Shown here: positions 7,678 to 17,300 of the stretch, piece after piece | Numbering within the stretch: the first letter of the stretch is position 1 | Layout: the number at the start of each line of letters is the position of its first letter | NCBI GenBank assembly: GCA_947066815.1 | Contig: CAMSZT010000005.1 | Location: forward strand, 1 to 64,000 | Length of the DNA stretch: 64,000 nt | Direction of reading: 5' to 3' | Origin: an uncultured Lachnotalea sp. | Lineage (GTDB): Bacteria; Bacillota; Clostridia; Lachnospirales; Lachnospiraceae | Translations under genes and position numbers: made by a program | Notes under the pieces: model-generated | The model's database searches: none | What the model was told of the DNA's origin: nothing | Seen by the model: the letters and a program-made list of their open reading frames with translations, nothing else

Positions 7678-9240
7678 ATGAACAAGAGACAGCTTAGAGC
7701 CATGAAGATCGCCGCGCAGCAGGCGCTTGTGAATGGCGCAGCAGGCAGAGAGCTGACCGCCGAAGAAAGCGCGCAGTTTGACACCCTGCAGAGAGAGATC
7801 GATGCCTTGACTCTTGAGATCGAGGCGCAGGAGAGGACGCAGCCCCAGGCAGCAGGAAGCGGCCAGGCGGCAGATACCGGAACCACGGGAGCGGCGGATC
7901 CGCAGCAGAGAGACCTGGGAGGCCGGGGAGACGCAGCTGCCAGGGCGGTGGCAGAAGAGCGTCAGAGGATCCAGGATATTTCTGACCTTTGCCGTGAGTT
8001 TGGAACAGATCCTGCAGAATACGTCCGGACCGGCGCAACCATTGACCAGGTAAGAGCGGCCATCCTTGAAGGGATGAGGCAGACCGGAGGGCCTGCCCAG
8101 GTACAGGTTACCAGTGACGAGGGCGATACCTTCCGGCAGAGAGCCACAGATGCGCTGATCCTTCGTGCAGGTATCCGGATCCAGGACCCGGCAGAGGGCT
8201 GCAACGAGTTTCGGGCGATGAGCCTCAGAGATCTGGGCATTGAATGTCTATCCAGAGAAGGACAAAACACGGGGGCTCTCTTAAGGATGAGTTCCGACGA
8301 GCTTTACGGGGAGCTTTGCCGCCAGTTTTACAATCCTTCCGCGGCCTTTCCGGCCATTCTTGACAGCACGATCAGAAAGAGCATTGTGGAGCTTTACAGC
8401 CTGGTACCTACGACCTTCGAGGCCATCACCACAAGGGGCACCTTAAAGGATTTCAAGCAGACGGCGGACCGCGAATACGTGATCGGCGGAGTGGGCGATT
8501 TCCTTATGGTGCCGGAAAACGGAGAGATCAAGCCGGATAAGCCGAGGACCGAGATGCTGCCGCAGCGTAAGCTGGACACCTACGGGAAGCAGTTCAGCAT
8601 GACCCGGCAGGCGTTCATTAACGATGATATCGGCTTCTTGACTAAGGTACCGGGCCTGTACGCGACCGCGGCAAAGAAGACCATTAACAAGCAGGTTTAT
8701 ACGATCCTTTTCAAAAACGCGAAAGTTTTTGACGGCCTGCAGCTTTTCTGCGATAAGCATAAGAACATCATGAAAAAGGGCTCCAAGCCTTCCCAGGCCT
8801 CCATCCAGGCAATGATCACCAAGATGGGCAAGCAGACGGACCACTTCGGCGAAGCGGTCTATATCACGCCGCAGATCATTGTGGTGCCGATCGGGTATGA
8901 GTTCGATCTTTCTGTTATCTTCCATTCTGCCCAGGTGGTAGGGAGCAGCAATAACGACGTAAACCCGCTGTATAACTATCCGTTAAAGACTGTGCAGGAT
9001 CCCGTTCTGAATGCTTTGGCGGGCGATGGAGTATGCCCCTGGTTCATGTTCGGCAGCGGCGCAGCAGGTATCCAGGTGGATTACCTGAACGGCCAGGAGA
9101 CCCCGACCGTAAGGCGTATGGAGGTGCCGGGCACGCTGGGCTTTGTCTGGGATATTTACCTGGACTGGGGGATCGCAGTCAGAGACTTCCGCAGTATGGC
9201 CATGAATCCGGGCGTACAGATCCCGTCTGAGGAAGAATAG
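7678..9240 (+). CDS. Phage major capsid protein (HK97 fold)
   Basis: 520 residues. The first roughly 150 residues are a charged, helical delta/scaffold domain ('FDTLQREIDALTLEIEAQER' and 'AVAEERQRIQDISDLCREFG') that the upstream protease would remove. The remainder matches HK97-type capsid proteins: 'STIRKSIVELYSLVPTTFE', 'SMTRQAFINDDIGFLTKVP' and a C-terminal beta region ending 'YLDWGIAVRDFRSMAMNPG'. It forms the icosahedral shell. TAGGAGGTAGGAAC precedes the ATG, a very strong ribosome binding site fitting the most abundant structural protein. Confidence 0.92.
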   Translation: MNKRQLRAMKIAAQQALVNGAAGRELTAEESAQFDTLQREIDALTLEIEAQERTQPQAAGSGQAADTGTTGAADPQQRDLGGRGDAAARAVAEERQRIQDISDLCREFGTDPAEYVRTGATIDQVRAAILEGMRQTGGPAQVQVTSDEGDTFRQRATDALILRAGIRIQDPAEGCNEFRAMSLRDLGIECLSREGQNTGALLRMSSDELYGELCRQFYNPSAAFPAILDSTIRKSIVELYSLVPTTFEAITTRGTLKDFKQTADREYVIGGVGDFLMVPENGEIKPDKPRTEMLPQRKLDTYGKQFSMTRQAFINDDIGFLTKVPGLYATAAKKTINKQVYTILFKNAKVFDGLQLFCDKHKNIMKKGSKPSQASIQAMITKMGKQTDHFGEAVYITPQIIVVPIGYEFDLSVIFHSAQVVGSSNNDVNPLYNYPLKTVQDPVLNALAGDGVCPWFMFGSGAAGIQVDYLNGQETPTVRRMEVPGTLGFVWDIYLDWGIAVRDFRSMAMNPGVQIPSEEE

Positions 9241-9258
9241 GAGAAGGAGGACAGATTT

Positions 9259-9591
9259 ATGAGTAAAGCAGAATACTGGCAGCGCGGCGAAGCGATCGAC
9301 TTCACAAACGGGGGCGATGCCAAGATCGAAGCAAATCAGATCGTTACTTTTGGCACCCGCTTAGGCGTAGCCGGTACCCCTATCGAAATAGGGGAGACCG
9401 GAAGCCTTCATGTCTTCGGCGTATTCGAGATGCCTAAGAAAGCAGATGAGGAGATCGCAGCAGGTGCGGCGGCATATTACGATCCCGAAGCAGAAGCGAT
9501 CACGGCCACGGCCGGTGACATTACCGCTGGTTATGCAACGGAGGCAGCCGCTGCAGCGGATACAACGGTAAAGGTCAAACTTTTAGGCTGA
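9259..9591 (+). CDS. Capsid decoration/cement protein (DUF2190-like)
   Basis: 110 residues with the beta-rich pattern of DUF2190 proteins: 'GEAIDFTNGGDAKIEANQIV', 'IGETGSLHVFGVFEMPKK' and 'AAGAAAYYDPEAEAIT'. Such proteins follow the capsid gene and stabilise the shell at the threefold axes. AGAAGGAGGAC precedes the ATG. The stop codon overlaps the next start (TGATG), so the two are probably coupled. Confidence 0.75.
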   Translation: MSKAEYWQRGEAIDFTNGGDAKIEANQIVTFGTRLGVAGTPIEIGETGSLHVFGVFEMPKKADEEIAAGAAAYYDPEAEAITATAGDITAGYATEAAAAADTTVKVKLLG

Positions 9592-9923
9592 TGGCGGAGC
9601 GCTTGATCGCTCTCGTCCCAATTCTTCACGGAAATAAACAGTACAGGCCGGGAGAGGCGCTGCCAACCGATCCGGCTTACGTTTCCGTCTGGATCCAGGC
9701 GGGCTCGGCTGTTTGGGAGAACGAGGGCGACAGCGGCAAAAGAGAAGATCAGAAAAAAGCGACCCCTAAAGCGCGGTCCAAAACAGCCCCGGCAGGTGCC
9801 GTCGGCATCGCACAGCCCGCCACCGGCGGTGCGGAAGTCGATCAGGTCGGGAAGGTGCCGAGTAAAAAGGCACGCGGAGCAGCTGAGGAGAAAATCAGAC
9901 GCCCCGCGAAGTCCCGGGCGTAA
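9591..9923 (+). CDS. Small phage head protein of unknown function
   Basis: 110 residues. The N-terminal half ('ALVPILHGNKQYRPGEALPT' then 'YVSVWIQAGSAVWENEG') is compact and resembles short head-region proteins found after DUF2190 genes. The C-terminal half is a Lys/Ala/Pro-rich basic tail ('KKATPKARSKTAPAG'), which could contact DNA or capsid. It overlaps both neighbours by one base (TGATG and TAATG). I do not recognise a specific function; a minor capsid or connector role is inferred from position. Confidence 0.5.
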   Translation: MAERLIALVPILHGNKQYRPGEALPTDPAYVSVWIQAGSAVWENEGDSGKREDQKKATPKARSKTAPAGAVGIAQPATGGAEVDQVGKVPSKKARGAAEEKIRRPAKSRA

Positions 9924-10246
9924 TGCCAGGCTTTAAAGACATAATGCGCGCCGATCTTGATATTTTTATGAACCTTGACGAGTTCGCAGCCATGCACTCG
10001 GTAAACGGGAAAAAGATGGCCGTTACGATCGACAATAATGAGCTGATAGAGCGGGCCAAGAAGGCGAAATCCAATATGGACGGGATCTATGTTAAGAGTA
10101 CGCTCATCTACGTGAAAGCGAAAGATTTCGGCCAGCTCCCGGCAGTCGGTTCCGCCTTTCACCTTGACGGGAAGATATTTAAGGTTACAGACGCAACCAA
10201 CGAGGACGGGCTTTACAGCATACACCTGGAGGCGAATAGAAGCTAG
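9923..10246 (+). CDS. Head-tail joining protein (gpFII-like)
   Basis: 107 residues. The sequence has a small N-terminal helix with 'DIFMNLDEFAAMHSVNGKKM' and a beta-barrel-like C-terminal part ('GSAFHLDGKIFKVTDATNED'), the pattern of lambda gpFII/HK97 gp7-type attachment proteins. It would bind the connector and form the interface for the tail. The start codon overlaps the preceding stop. Position between head and tail genes supports the call. Confidence 0.6.
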   Translation: MPGFKDIMRADLDIFMNLDEFAAMHSVNGKKMAVTIDNNELIERAKKAKSNMDGIYVKSTLIYVKAKDFGQLPAVGSAFHLDGKIFKVTDATNEDGLYSIHLEANRS

Positions 10247-10264
10247 GGCAGATAGGAGACGGTT

Positions 10265-10936
10265 ATGGGAATTGTTATTGAAGGCATTGATCTGGCCCAA
10301 GTAGAAAAGCAATTAGGATCTATGAAACAAAAGGCTCCGAAAGTTTTAAAACTTGCAGTCAACGACACAGCGCGAAAAGCAAGGTCAAGACTTGCTAAAG
10401 AGGCCCAAAAAACATATGCCGTCAAAGTCGGTGGCTTTAACCGTGCCATGGTAATCAAGCTGGCCACGAATGGAAATCCTGTAGCCATAATACGTTCTAC
10501 TGGGAAGAAAATACCACTTTTTAAATTTGCCCATAGGCGAAACACTCTCGGATCAGAAAAATACTACAATCCAACCCTCCATCGGATGCAAGTTGGAAAA
10601 GGAGGCCGTGGGGCAAGTGCCAAACAATTAAAAAGTTCTTCCTTTAAGTCTGACAATGGTGCAAATTTAAAATGGTTCATAGCTCAGATGCCTAGCGGGC
10701 ATACTGGTATATTCCAACGGAATGGAGGGGTTTCCCGTGGGAAAGGCAATAAAAACTATGCGATATTGAAAAAGCTGGGAGTAGGAGCGGAAATCAGTGA
10801 AAAAATGGGGCCGTCGGCCCCTGAGATGCTTGGGAATGAAGAACGGGTATACGGAATAGTGGAGCCTTATATAATGTCAGATTTAGAACAAGCTGTGAAC
10901 AGGCATGTTTTGCGTGCGATTAGGAACGAAATATAA
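10265..10936 (+). CDS. Minor tail protein Z-like
   Basis: 223 residues. The N-terminus 'KAPKVLKLAVNDTARKARSR' and basic segments through 'FKFAHRRNTLG' match prophage minor tail protein Z, which helps complete the tail top or neck. The gene is visibly more AT-rich than its neighbours on both sides, with many AAA, AAT and TTA codons, so it appears to have been exchanged as a single-gene cassette. AGATAGGAGACGG lies before the ATG. Confidence 0.65.
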   Translation: MGIVIEGIDLAQVEKQLGSMKQKAPKVLKLAVNDTARKARSRLAKEAQKTYAVKVGGFNRAMVIKLATNGNPVAIIRSTGKKIPLFKFAHRRNTLGSEKYYNPTLHRMQVGKGGRGASAKQLKSSSFKSDNGANLKWFIAQMPSGHTGIFQRNGGVSRGKGNKNYAILKKLGVGAEISEKMGPSAPEMLGNEERVYGIVEPYIMSDLEQAVNRHVLRAIRNEI

Positions 10937-10956
10937 AGATATTGGAGGCGTAAAAG

Positions 10957-11493
10957 ATGGTGGCAACATTCTTGCAGGATGATCTTGTGGAAGAGCTTAA
11001 GGAGATTTTTAAGGACTTCCGTCTGAAAAATCCTATGGGGGAGTTGAGCGAGATAAATGTATTCCCCCAGGAGCTGCCGGTCCCGGCACCGGCGACGCCG
11101 CCGGGGGAAAGCGAGGCGGACCCGGTGCTGCTGGAGGAGGGACTGGCGGGAGATACGGATCCGGCCGGGGCGGAAGACCCTTACCCTTATGCGATCGTGC
11201 GCATTGAGGATGGGGAGATCAGGACCATAGACGGAGAGCAGACCATAACGCTCCTGATCATTTTGGGGGCATACGACAACAGCCTGAAAAACCAGGGGCA
11301 CAAGGACATCTTAAACATGATTCAGAAAATATATGAACGCTTCGCAAAAAATGCGATCTTAGCCGGCAAGTATGAGTGCTTACACCCCATGCAGTGGTCG
11401 CTGCAGGAGGAAGGGAGTTATCCGTATTTTATCGGCGGGATGGCTTTAAGTTTCAGCGTGGCAGCGATAAGAAGGGAGGATCCATACATATGA
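10957..11493 (+). CDS. Tail terminator/neck protein
   Basis: 178 residues. The core 'YPYAIVRIEDGEIRTIDGEQ' followed by 'TLLIILGAYDNSLKNQGHKD' and a C-terminal 'YPYFIGGMALSFSVAAI' is the pattern of phage tail terminator proteins (gpU/gp10-like), which cap the tail tube and join it to the head. A Pro/Glu/Gly-rich loop (residues 37-75) is inserted in the N-terminal part. A GGAGGCG site precedes the ATG. The stop overlaps the next start (ATATGAG). Confidence 0.55.
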   Translation: MVATFLQDDLVEELKEIFKDFRLKNPMGELSEINVFPQELPVPAPATPPGESEADPVLLEEGLAGDTDPAGAEDPYPYAIVRIEDGEIRTIDGEQTITLLIILGAYDNSLKNQGHKDILNMIQKIYERFAKNAILAGKYECLHPMQWSLQEEGSYPYFIGGMALSFSVAAIRREDPYI

Positions 11494-11831
11494 GTGGAAC
11501 AAAGAAAACCCAGGCGGAAACGACCGCAATGACGGCCGCAGGCGCAGAAGCCAGGGTGGCAGCCGGAAAGGCGAAGGAAGGCAAAAAGGAGCCGGTGGCC
11601 TACGTAGGTCCGGATATCAAGAATATAGCGGTCAACGGGACCGTGTATATTGACGGATTGCCGGAGCCCCTGCAGGAGAAGATCAGAGACGTACCGGCGC
11701 TGAAAGGCCTTTTGGTGCCTGTTTCCGGCCTTGCAGCCGCAGGCGTAGCGATCGCGACCCAGGGGACGGCGCTCAATCATCTGTATCACGCCGTTTCCGC
11801 AAGGCTGCAGGAGCAGCAGAAAAACAGATAA
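11490..11831 (+). CDS. Small phage tail-region protein, unknown
   Basis: 113 residues from the ATG at 11490, preceded by AAGGGAGGATCC; the track's start at 11376 lies inside the upstream gene and is not supported. The N-terminal 40 residues are Ala/Lys/Glu rich, and the rest ('YVGPDIKNIAVNGTVYIDGL') is a short globular segment. It precedes the sheath gene, a place often held by small unassigned proteins in Clostridial contractile-tail prophages. No function recognised. Confidence 0.5.
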   Translation: MSGTKKTQAETTAMTAAGAEARVAAGKAKEGKKEPVAYVGPDIKNIAVNGTVYIDGLPEPLQEKIRDVPALKGLLVPVSGLAAAGVAIATQGTALNHLYHAVSARLQEQQKNR

Positions 11832-11846
11832 GGAGGAAAAGAGAAA

Positions 11847-13301
11847 ATGGCATATAACCATGGGGTAAGAGTCCTGGAAAACCCGACCAGTCTGACGACG
11901 CCGAGACAGGGCACCGCAGGGCTGCAGGTTATTATCGGCGTAGCGCCGGTAAATCTGGCTAAGGATCCTTACAAGGCTACAAACAGACCTATGATCGCAT
12001 ACAGCTTCGCGGAGGCAAGTGCGGCCGTAGGATACTGTGATGATTTTAAGGATTATAACATCTGCGAATCGGTGGATGTTTCTTTCCGGATTTTAAATAT
12101 CGCACCTGTTATCCTGATCAATGTATTGGACCCCAGGACACACAAGAAGGCCCTGGAAGAGCAGGAAGTGGAGGTGGCGGAGGGCCAGGCGGTAGTAGAG
12201 ACCTTTGGGATTCTTGCCGATACCCTGCAGGTGAGGTCCGGAGACCGGGCGATGGAGGCCGACACGGATTATATCGTAACATTTGATGACAGGGGGATGG
12301 CGGTCATCACACTGGTAGAGGCTGCCGGCATCAAGACACTCACGGTTTCCGGTTCCGTGATCGACCCTTCCAAGATCACCTATACAGATATCATCGGAGG
12401 CTACAATGTAAACACCGGAGAGGAGAAGGGCCTGGAAGTCATCCGCCAGATCTTCCCGCTGCTGCAGCTCACTCCCGGGCTGCTTGTTTCCCCCGGGTGG
12501 AGCAAGCAGCCAAACGTCGGTGCAGCCATCGCGGCCAAGTGTACCGGGATCAACGGCGTATTTTCCTGTGAGGCTGTCGTAGACCTTGACACCACAGAGG
12601 AAGCCGGAGCCCGGAAATACACAGACGTTTTGGCCGTAAAGCAGGCTTCCGGCTTTGTGAGCAGCCATATAAGTGTCGAGTGGCCATGCGTAAAGATTGG
12701 AGACAAGATCTACCATGCCAGCGCGGTCAAGGCGGCACTTACCGCGTATATCGACGCAGGGAACGACGATGTGCCCTCCTTAAGCCCTTCGAATAAAGCT
12801 GTCGGCATTTCCGGCCTCTGCCTTGAGGACGGCACCGAGGTGGTCCTGGACGAGCAGCAGGCGAATCTGGTCAACAGCTTCGGCGTCTGCACCTTTAACA
12901 ACTTTTCCGGATGGACCACCTGGGGGAACAATACAGCTGTCTATCCGACATCAAACGACCCGAAAGACCGGTGGTTTTGCTGCCGCCGCTTCTTTAGCTG
13001 GTGGGGGAATTCCTTTATCCTGACCTACCATGAACGGGTGGATGATTACAATAACCCGCGTTTGATCGAAGCCATTGTCGACGATGAAAACGTCCGCGGC
13101 AATTCCTACGCAGCCCAGGGAAAATGTGCAGGGGCTTACATTGAGTGGCGGGAGCAGGAGAACACGGCAGACGACATTATGGACGGCAGGATGCGGTTTT
13201 TACACCATTTAGCGCCCTGGACACCGGCGGAAGATATCCTGGACGTTTTGGAGTTTGATCCGGACTTATTGGAGGCAGCATTTACAGGAGGTGAGTCTTA
13301 A
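11847..13301 (+). CDS. Phage tail sheath protein
   Basis: 484 residues. Features of the contractile sheath family are visible: an N-terminal 'HGVRVLENPTSLTTPRQGTA', an inserted domain around 120-250, and the conserved C-terminal half with 'RRFFSWWGNSFILTYHERVD', 'GKCAGAYIEWREQEN' and 'FLHHLAPWTPAEDILDVLEF'. It forms the outer cylinder that contracts to drive the tube through the cell envelope. AAGGAGGAAAAGAG precedes the ATG. It ends on the first base of the tube gene. Confidence 0.92.
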   Translation: MAYNHGVRVLENPTSLTTPRQGTAGLQVIIGVAPVNLAKDPYKATNRPMIAYSFAEASAAVGYCDDFKDYNICESVDVSFRILNIAPVILINVLDPRTHKKALEEQEVEVAEGQAVVETFGILADTLQVRSGDRAMEADTDYIVTFDDRGMAVITLVEAAGIKTLTVSGSVIDPSKITYTDIIGGYNVNTGEEKGLEVIRQIFPLLQLTPGLLVSPGWSKQPNVGAAIAAKCTGINGVFSCEAVVDLDTTEEAGARKYTDVLAVKQASGFVSSHISVEWPCVKIGDKIYHASAVKAALTAYIDAGNDDVPSLSPSNKAVGISGLCLEDGTEVVLDEQQANLVNSFGVCTFNNFSGWTTWGNNTAVYPTSNDPKDRWFCCRRFFSWWGNSFILTYHERVDDYNNPRLIEAIVDDENVRGNSYAAQGKCAGAYIEWREQENTADDIMDGRMRFLHHLAPWTPAEDILDVLEFDPDLLEAAFTGGES

Positions 13302-13813
13302 TGTTAGTGACGAAGATCAACGCCTACAATGTATACAACGGAGGCACCAGGCTGGTCGGACTTTCCGATGAAGTCAGCCTGCCGGACTTTGAGTCCATGA
13401 CCGAGACGATCAGCGGGCCGGGCTTCCTGGGGGAGGTCGACGAGCCGCTTTTGGGGCACTTCGGCGCTTCGGAGATCGAGATCCCTTTCAGGACCTTGAA
13501 CGAGGATATGTTTGCACTTTTGCAGCAGGGGATGGCCGTAAACCTTACCTTGCGGATGAGCACCCAGGCGATCCAGGAGTCTACGCTTGCGACCGACTTT
13601 ATGCCGAGCCGGGTGGTCATCAAAGGTAAGAGCAAGGGCTTTACCGGCGGCAAGGTAAAGCAGGGGGAAGGGACCGGATCTGCTGTCAAGGTAGAGGTCA
13701 TCTATATCCTTATTGAGGTGAACGGCAAAAAGAAGTTTGAGCTTGATAAGATCAATTTCCAGTATAAAGTGAACAATGTTGACCTTTTGGCAAAGATCAG
13801 AAAGCAGGTGTAA
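13301..13813 (+). CDS. Phage major tail tube protein
   Basis: 170 residues, the usual length for P2 FII-like tube proteins. 'INAYNVYNGGTRLVGLSDEV' and 'LPDFESMTETISGPGFLGEV' are typical of the N-terminal half, and the C-terminal strands end in 'KKKFELDKINFQYKVNNVDL'. It stacks in hexameric rings inside the sheath. Its start overlaps the sheath stop by one base (TAATG), a conserved order. AGGAGGTGAG serves as ribosome binding site. Confidence 0.88.
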   Translation: MLVTKINAYNVYNGGTRLVGLSDEVSLPDFESMTETISGPGFLGEVDEPLLGHFGASEIEIPFRTLNEDMFALLQQGMAVNLTLRMSTQAIQESTLATDFMPSRVVIKGKSKGFTGGKVKQGEGTGSAVKVEVIYILIEVNGKKKFELDKINFQYKVNNVDLLAKIRKQV

Positions 13814-13816
13814 GAT

Positions 13817-14191
13817 ATGGGGACCAATAAGACTTTCGAAACAGATATCCGGGAGCAGAAGACGAAGGAGATTACGGCAGCGGTACAGGGGCCGGAGGAG
13901 AATAAGTATATCATCAAACTCCGTAAGCCTTTCGTATTTGAGGACGAGACATATGTCGAGATCGATCTGAGTGGTCTGGAGGATATGAGCGCCAGAGACA
14001 TGATCCAGGCGCAGCGCACGATGGAACGGTCCGGCAGTATCAACGTGCTGCCGGAAATGTCCATGGAGTATGCCTGCATTTTTGCCGGCAGGGCTACCGG
14101 GCTGCCGGTCGAGTTCTTCCAGTCGCTGCCGCCGAAGGAGGCGATCAAGGTAAAGAACAAAGTGACAAATTTTTTCTACGGCGAGGATTAA
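13817..14191 (+). CDS. Tail assembly chaperone (short form)
   Basis: 124 residues. 'KYIIKLRKPFVFEDETYVEI' followed by 'DLSGLEDMSARDMIQAQRTM' matches the tail assembly protein family (P2 gpE / Mu gp41-like). It lies between the tube and tape measure genes, where a chaperone that coats the tape measure is expected. Near its end the reading frame passes over A AAT TTT and T TTT TTC, both canonical -1 slippery heptamers, giving a longer form (next entry). Confidence 0.75.
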   Translation: MGTNKTFETDIREQKTKEITAAVQGPEENKYIIKLRKPFVFEDETYVEIDLSGLEDMSARDMIQAQRTMERSGSINVLPEMSMEYACIFAGRATGLPVEFFQSLPPKEAIKVKNKVTNFFYGED

Positions 14192-14334
14192 AGCCGACAG
14201 ACGGCGCGCATCTTCGCAGATTAACGGTACGGCTGTCCATTCTTTTAAAGACAGGCCTCAAGGATATTGAGGACCTGTCTATTTTTGACCTTGCCGACGT
14301 AGCAAAGGAGGTGGCGGAAGCATATGGCAAGTAG
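14167..14334 (+). CDS. -1 frameshift extension of tail assembly chaperone
   Basis: In the -1 frame the sequence stays open from the slippery site (AAATTTT at 14167-14173, TTTTTTC at 14170-14176) to TAG at 14332-14334. It encodes about 54 further residues ('LRRGLKPTDGAHLRRL' to 'VAKEVAEAYGK'). The fused product would be about 172 residues. The stop overlaps the tape measure start by 11 bases. Programmed -1 frameshifting in exactly this gene position is known for many dsDNA tailed phages (lambda gpG-T, P2 gpE-E'). A stem-loop candidate follows at 14251-14278. The extension does not appear in the ORF track because it has no start of its own. Confidence 0.8.
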   Translation, partial: KFFLRRGLKPTDGAHLRRLTVRLSILLKTGLKDIEDLSIFDLADVAKEVAEAYGK

Positions 14335-17300
14335 GAGCAAAGAGATGGAGCTCGCTATAAAAATAGCGGGCAAAGTTGAGTCTTCCTTTACGGGAGCCTT
14401 GGGTACTGCCGGAAACGGAATAAAAAGGCTTACGAAAACTTTAGCCACGGCTTCTGTTGAAGCCGCGAAGGCTGTCGGAGCGCTGGCCGTCTCTGCCGTA
14501 AACGTCGGCAAGGAATTTGAGACTGCCATGAGCCAGGTGCAGGCCACCATGCTTTTGGACACCGGCACGGCGGAGGGCGCGGCAGCTATGGCCACCCTTG
14601 AGGAGGCGGCCAGGGAATGCGGGCGTACTACGGCCTTTTCGGCTACCGAGGCGGCGGAAGCCTTAAATTATTTGGCCCTTGCCGGTTACGACGCCGAACA
14701 GGCAGCCACAGCGCTGCCCACGGTTCTAAAGCTTGCAGGGGCGGGCGCCATGGATCTGGCAGCGGCCAGCGATATGGTGACGGACAGTATGTCCGCTTTG
14801 CAGATTGAGGCTACGGAGGAAAATTTAAACAGCTTCGCGGATCAGCTGGCACAGACAGCATCAAAAGCCAACACTTCCGTATCGCAGTTAGGCGAAGCGA
14901 TACTTACAGTGGGGGCCACCGGTGCAAACTTGGCCGGGGGAACCACGGAGCTGAACACGGCGCTCGGCATTCTGGCCGACAACGGCTTAAAGGGGGCTGA
15001 GGGCGGAACACACTTAAGAAATGTTATCCTTTCTTTGCAGAGTCCCACAGACAACGCCAGCGAGGCGCTTAAAAACCTGGGTGTGGACATTTATGACACC
15101 AAGGGGAATATGCGGGGGCTCAACAATATTTTCGGGGATCTGAGCTCTGCGATGGAGGGGATGACGCAGGAGCAGAAAGACAGTATTATCAGTACTATCT
15201 TCAATAAAACAGACCTGACATCCGCGAATGCGCTGCTGGCGAATTGTACTGACCGGTGGGATGAGCTGAACCTGGCGATCGAAAACAGCGCCGGGGCCTG
15301 TGAGGATATGTATGCGATACAGCTCGATAATTTGGACGGTGATATAAAGATACTGCAATCCGGACTTTCAGACCTTGGGATCAGTATTTATCAGGACCTG
15401 AACGGCCCCCTTCGCTCTATGACACAGCTTGCGACGGATATGGTCGAAGAGCTTTCCGCAGCTTACAGTGAGGGCGGGATGCAGGGCATGGTCGGAGCCA
15501 TAGGCGGCTGTCTCTCCGAAGCGGTCGGGGTGATCTCAGAGTACATACCGCAGGCAGTATCCATGGGAGTGGACCTCATAGGAGGATTTGTGGAGGGGAT
15601 AGCAGACAATGCGGGCCCCCTGGCAGACGCGGCATCGGAAGCGTTGACTCTTTTCATAGACGGCCTTTTTTCTCTGGTCCCCCAGGTCTTGCTTGCCGGG
15701 ATCGACATCGTGACACAACTGGCAAACAGCATTACAAGTAAGCTTCCGACACTGATAAGCAACGGCATCCGGGCGATTACAAACTTTGTGAGCGGTATCA
15801 TTCAGAGACTGCCGGCGGTCATATCGACAGCCCTTACGCTGATCCAGACATTGGCAGACAGCTTAGTGGCCAATGCCCCCACACTGATAAACGCAGCGGT
15901 CCAGCTTATGGTCAGTTTGGTGACCGGCATCTTATCCATGCTCCCGCAGCTCCTGCAGACGGGGATACAGATTATTTTGAGTCTGGCCCAGGGGATCATT
16001 GCAAGCCTGCCCTCTATCCTGCAGGCAGGCGTCCAGGTCATCACGGGTTTTATTTCTTCGATAGCGCAGATGCTCCCCATGATCGTACAGGGCGGAGTGC
16101 AGCTGATCATATCTCTTATCCAGGGGATCATAGCGAATCTGGGGAATATAGCGCAGGCGGCAGGACAGATCATCGTGGCACTGATCACTGGCCTTGTCTC
16201 TGCCATCCCACAGATCTTTGCATCGGCAGGACAGCTTGTGGGGGCGATCATTGACGCTATCTTTGAAACAGACTGGATCGAGGTCGGCGGGGAGATCATA
16301 GGCGGGATCGCAGATGGCTTTATGTCCGGCTTTTTCGGACTGGTTGATAAAGTAAAAGGATTGTGGAACAGCTTCACAGGCTGGCTGTTTGGTGATGATG
16401 AAGACGAGGAGGCAGAGCAATCCGGAGAAGCAGCAGCCAGCAGTTATGCAGATGGGGTTTCCAGTGGCAGCGGCTCCGTAAGTGCGGCATTGAGCGACGT
16501 GGTGGCAACTTTTAGCAACATAGATACGACCACGGTCTCGGAAGCTGGAAATACGGCGGCTGCGGCCTATACGACAGGAATGACCGATAGCCTTAACAAT
16601 TTTACTTTCGATCCCTCCGGCATCGGCTTTGACAGCACGACACTCACAGCGAACCTCAGCGCGACGGGGCTTGAGAGCGGGACAGCGTTCACGGCCAGTT
16701 TAGGCCAGAGTGTGACGGGATACAGCATCGATACATCGGGGATCGTTGTGGATATGTCCGGCCTCGAAAGCGGTCTTATGACAGCGGGAACAACGGGCAC
16801 GGCAGTGTTGAGCGACGGGATCAGCAATAATTCCGAGATGGTGACGGCAGCGGCGGCCGGTCTTGCAAGCGATGTCAACGGGGCATTAGACTCCGGATGG
16901 AACACGGCAAAGAGCAGCGCAGAGAGTGCCATGGGCAGCTTGGCCAACACGGTTCAGGCAAAAGCCCAGGAGGCGGCGCAGGCGGTTAAGGCGGCCTTTG
17001 AAAACATGGTCATCACGATCCCGAAACCGAAAATACCGGTCATAAGCGTTTCAACGGATTCGGTTTCATACGGAGAAGGCGGGAACGTGAGTGTCCCCCA
17101 GTTTTCTGTAAATTGGAACGCGCTCGGCGGTATTTTTGATGCCCCGGCCATATTTAATACGCCGGAGAACGGCCTGCAGGGCGTAGGGGAAGCGGTACTG
17201 CCACTTGATACTCTGTGGAGCCGGATGGAAGGCATGATAACCGACGCCGTGAAGCAGAGCAGCGGCGCAAGCATGATAGAGTCGCTACTGCAGAGAGTAC

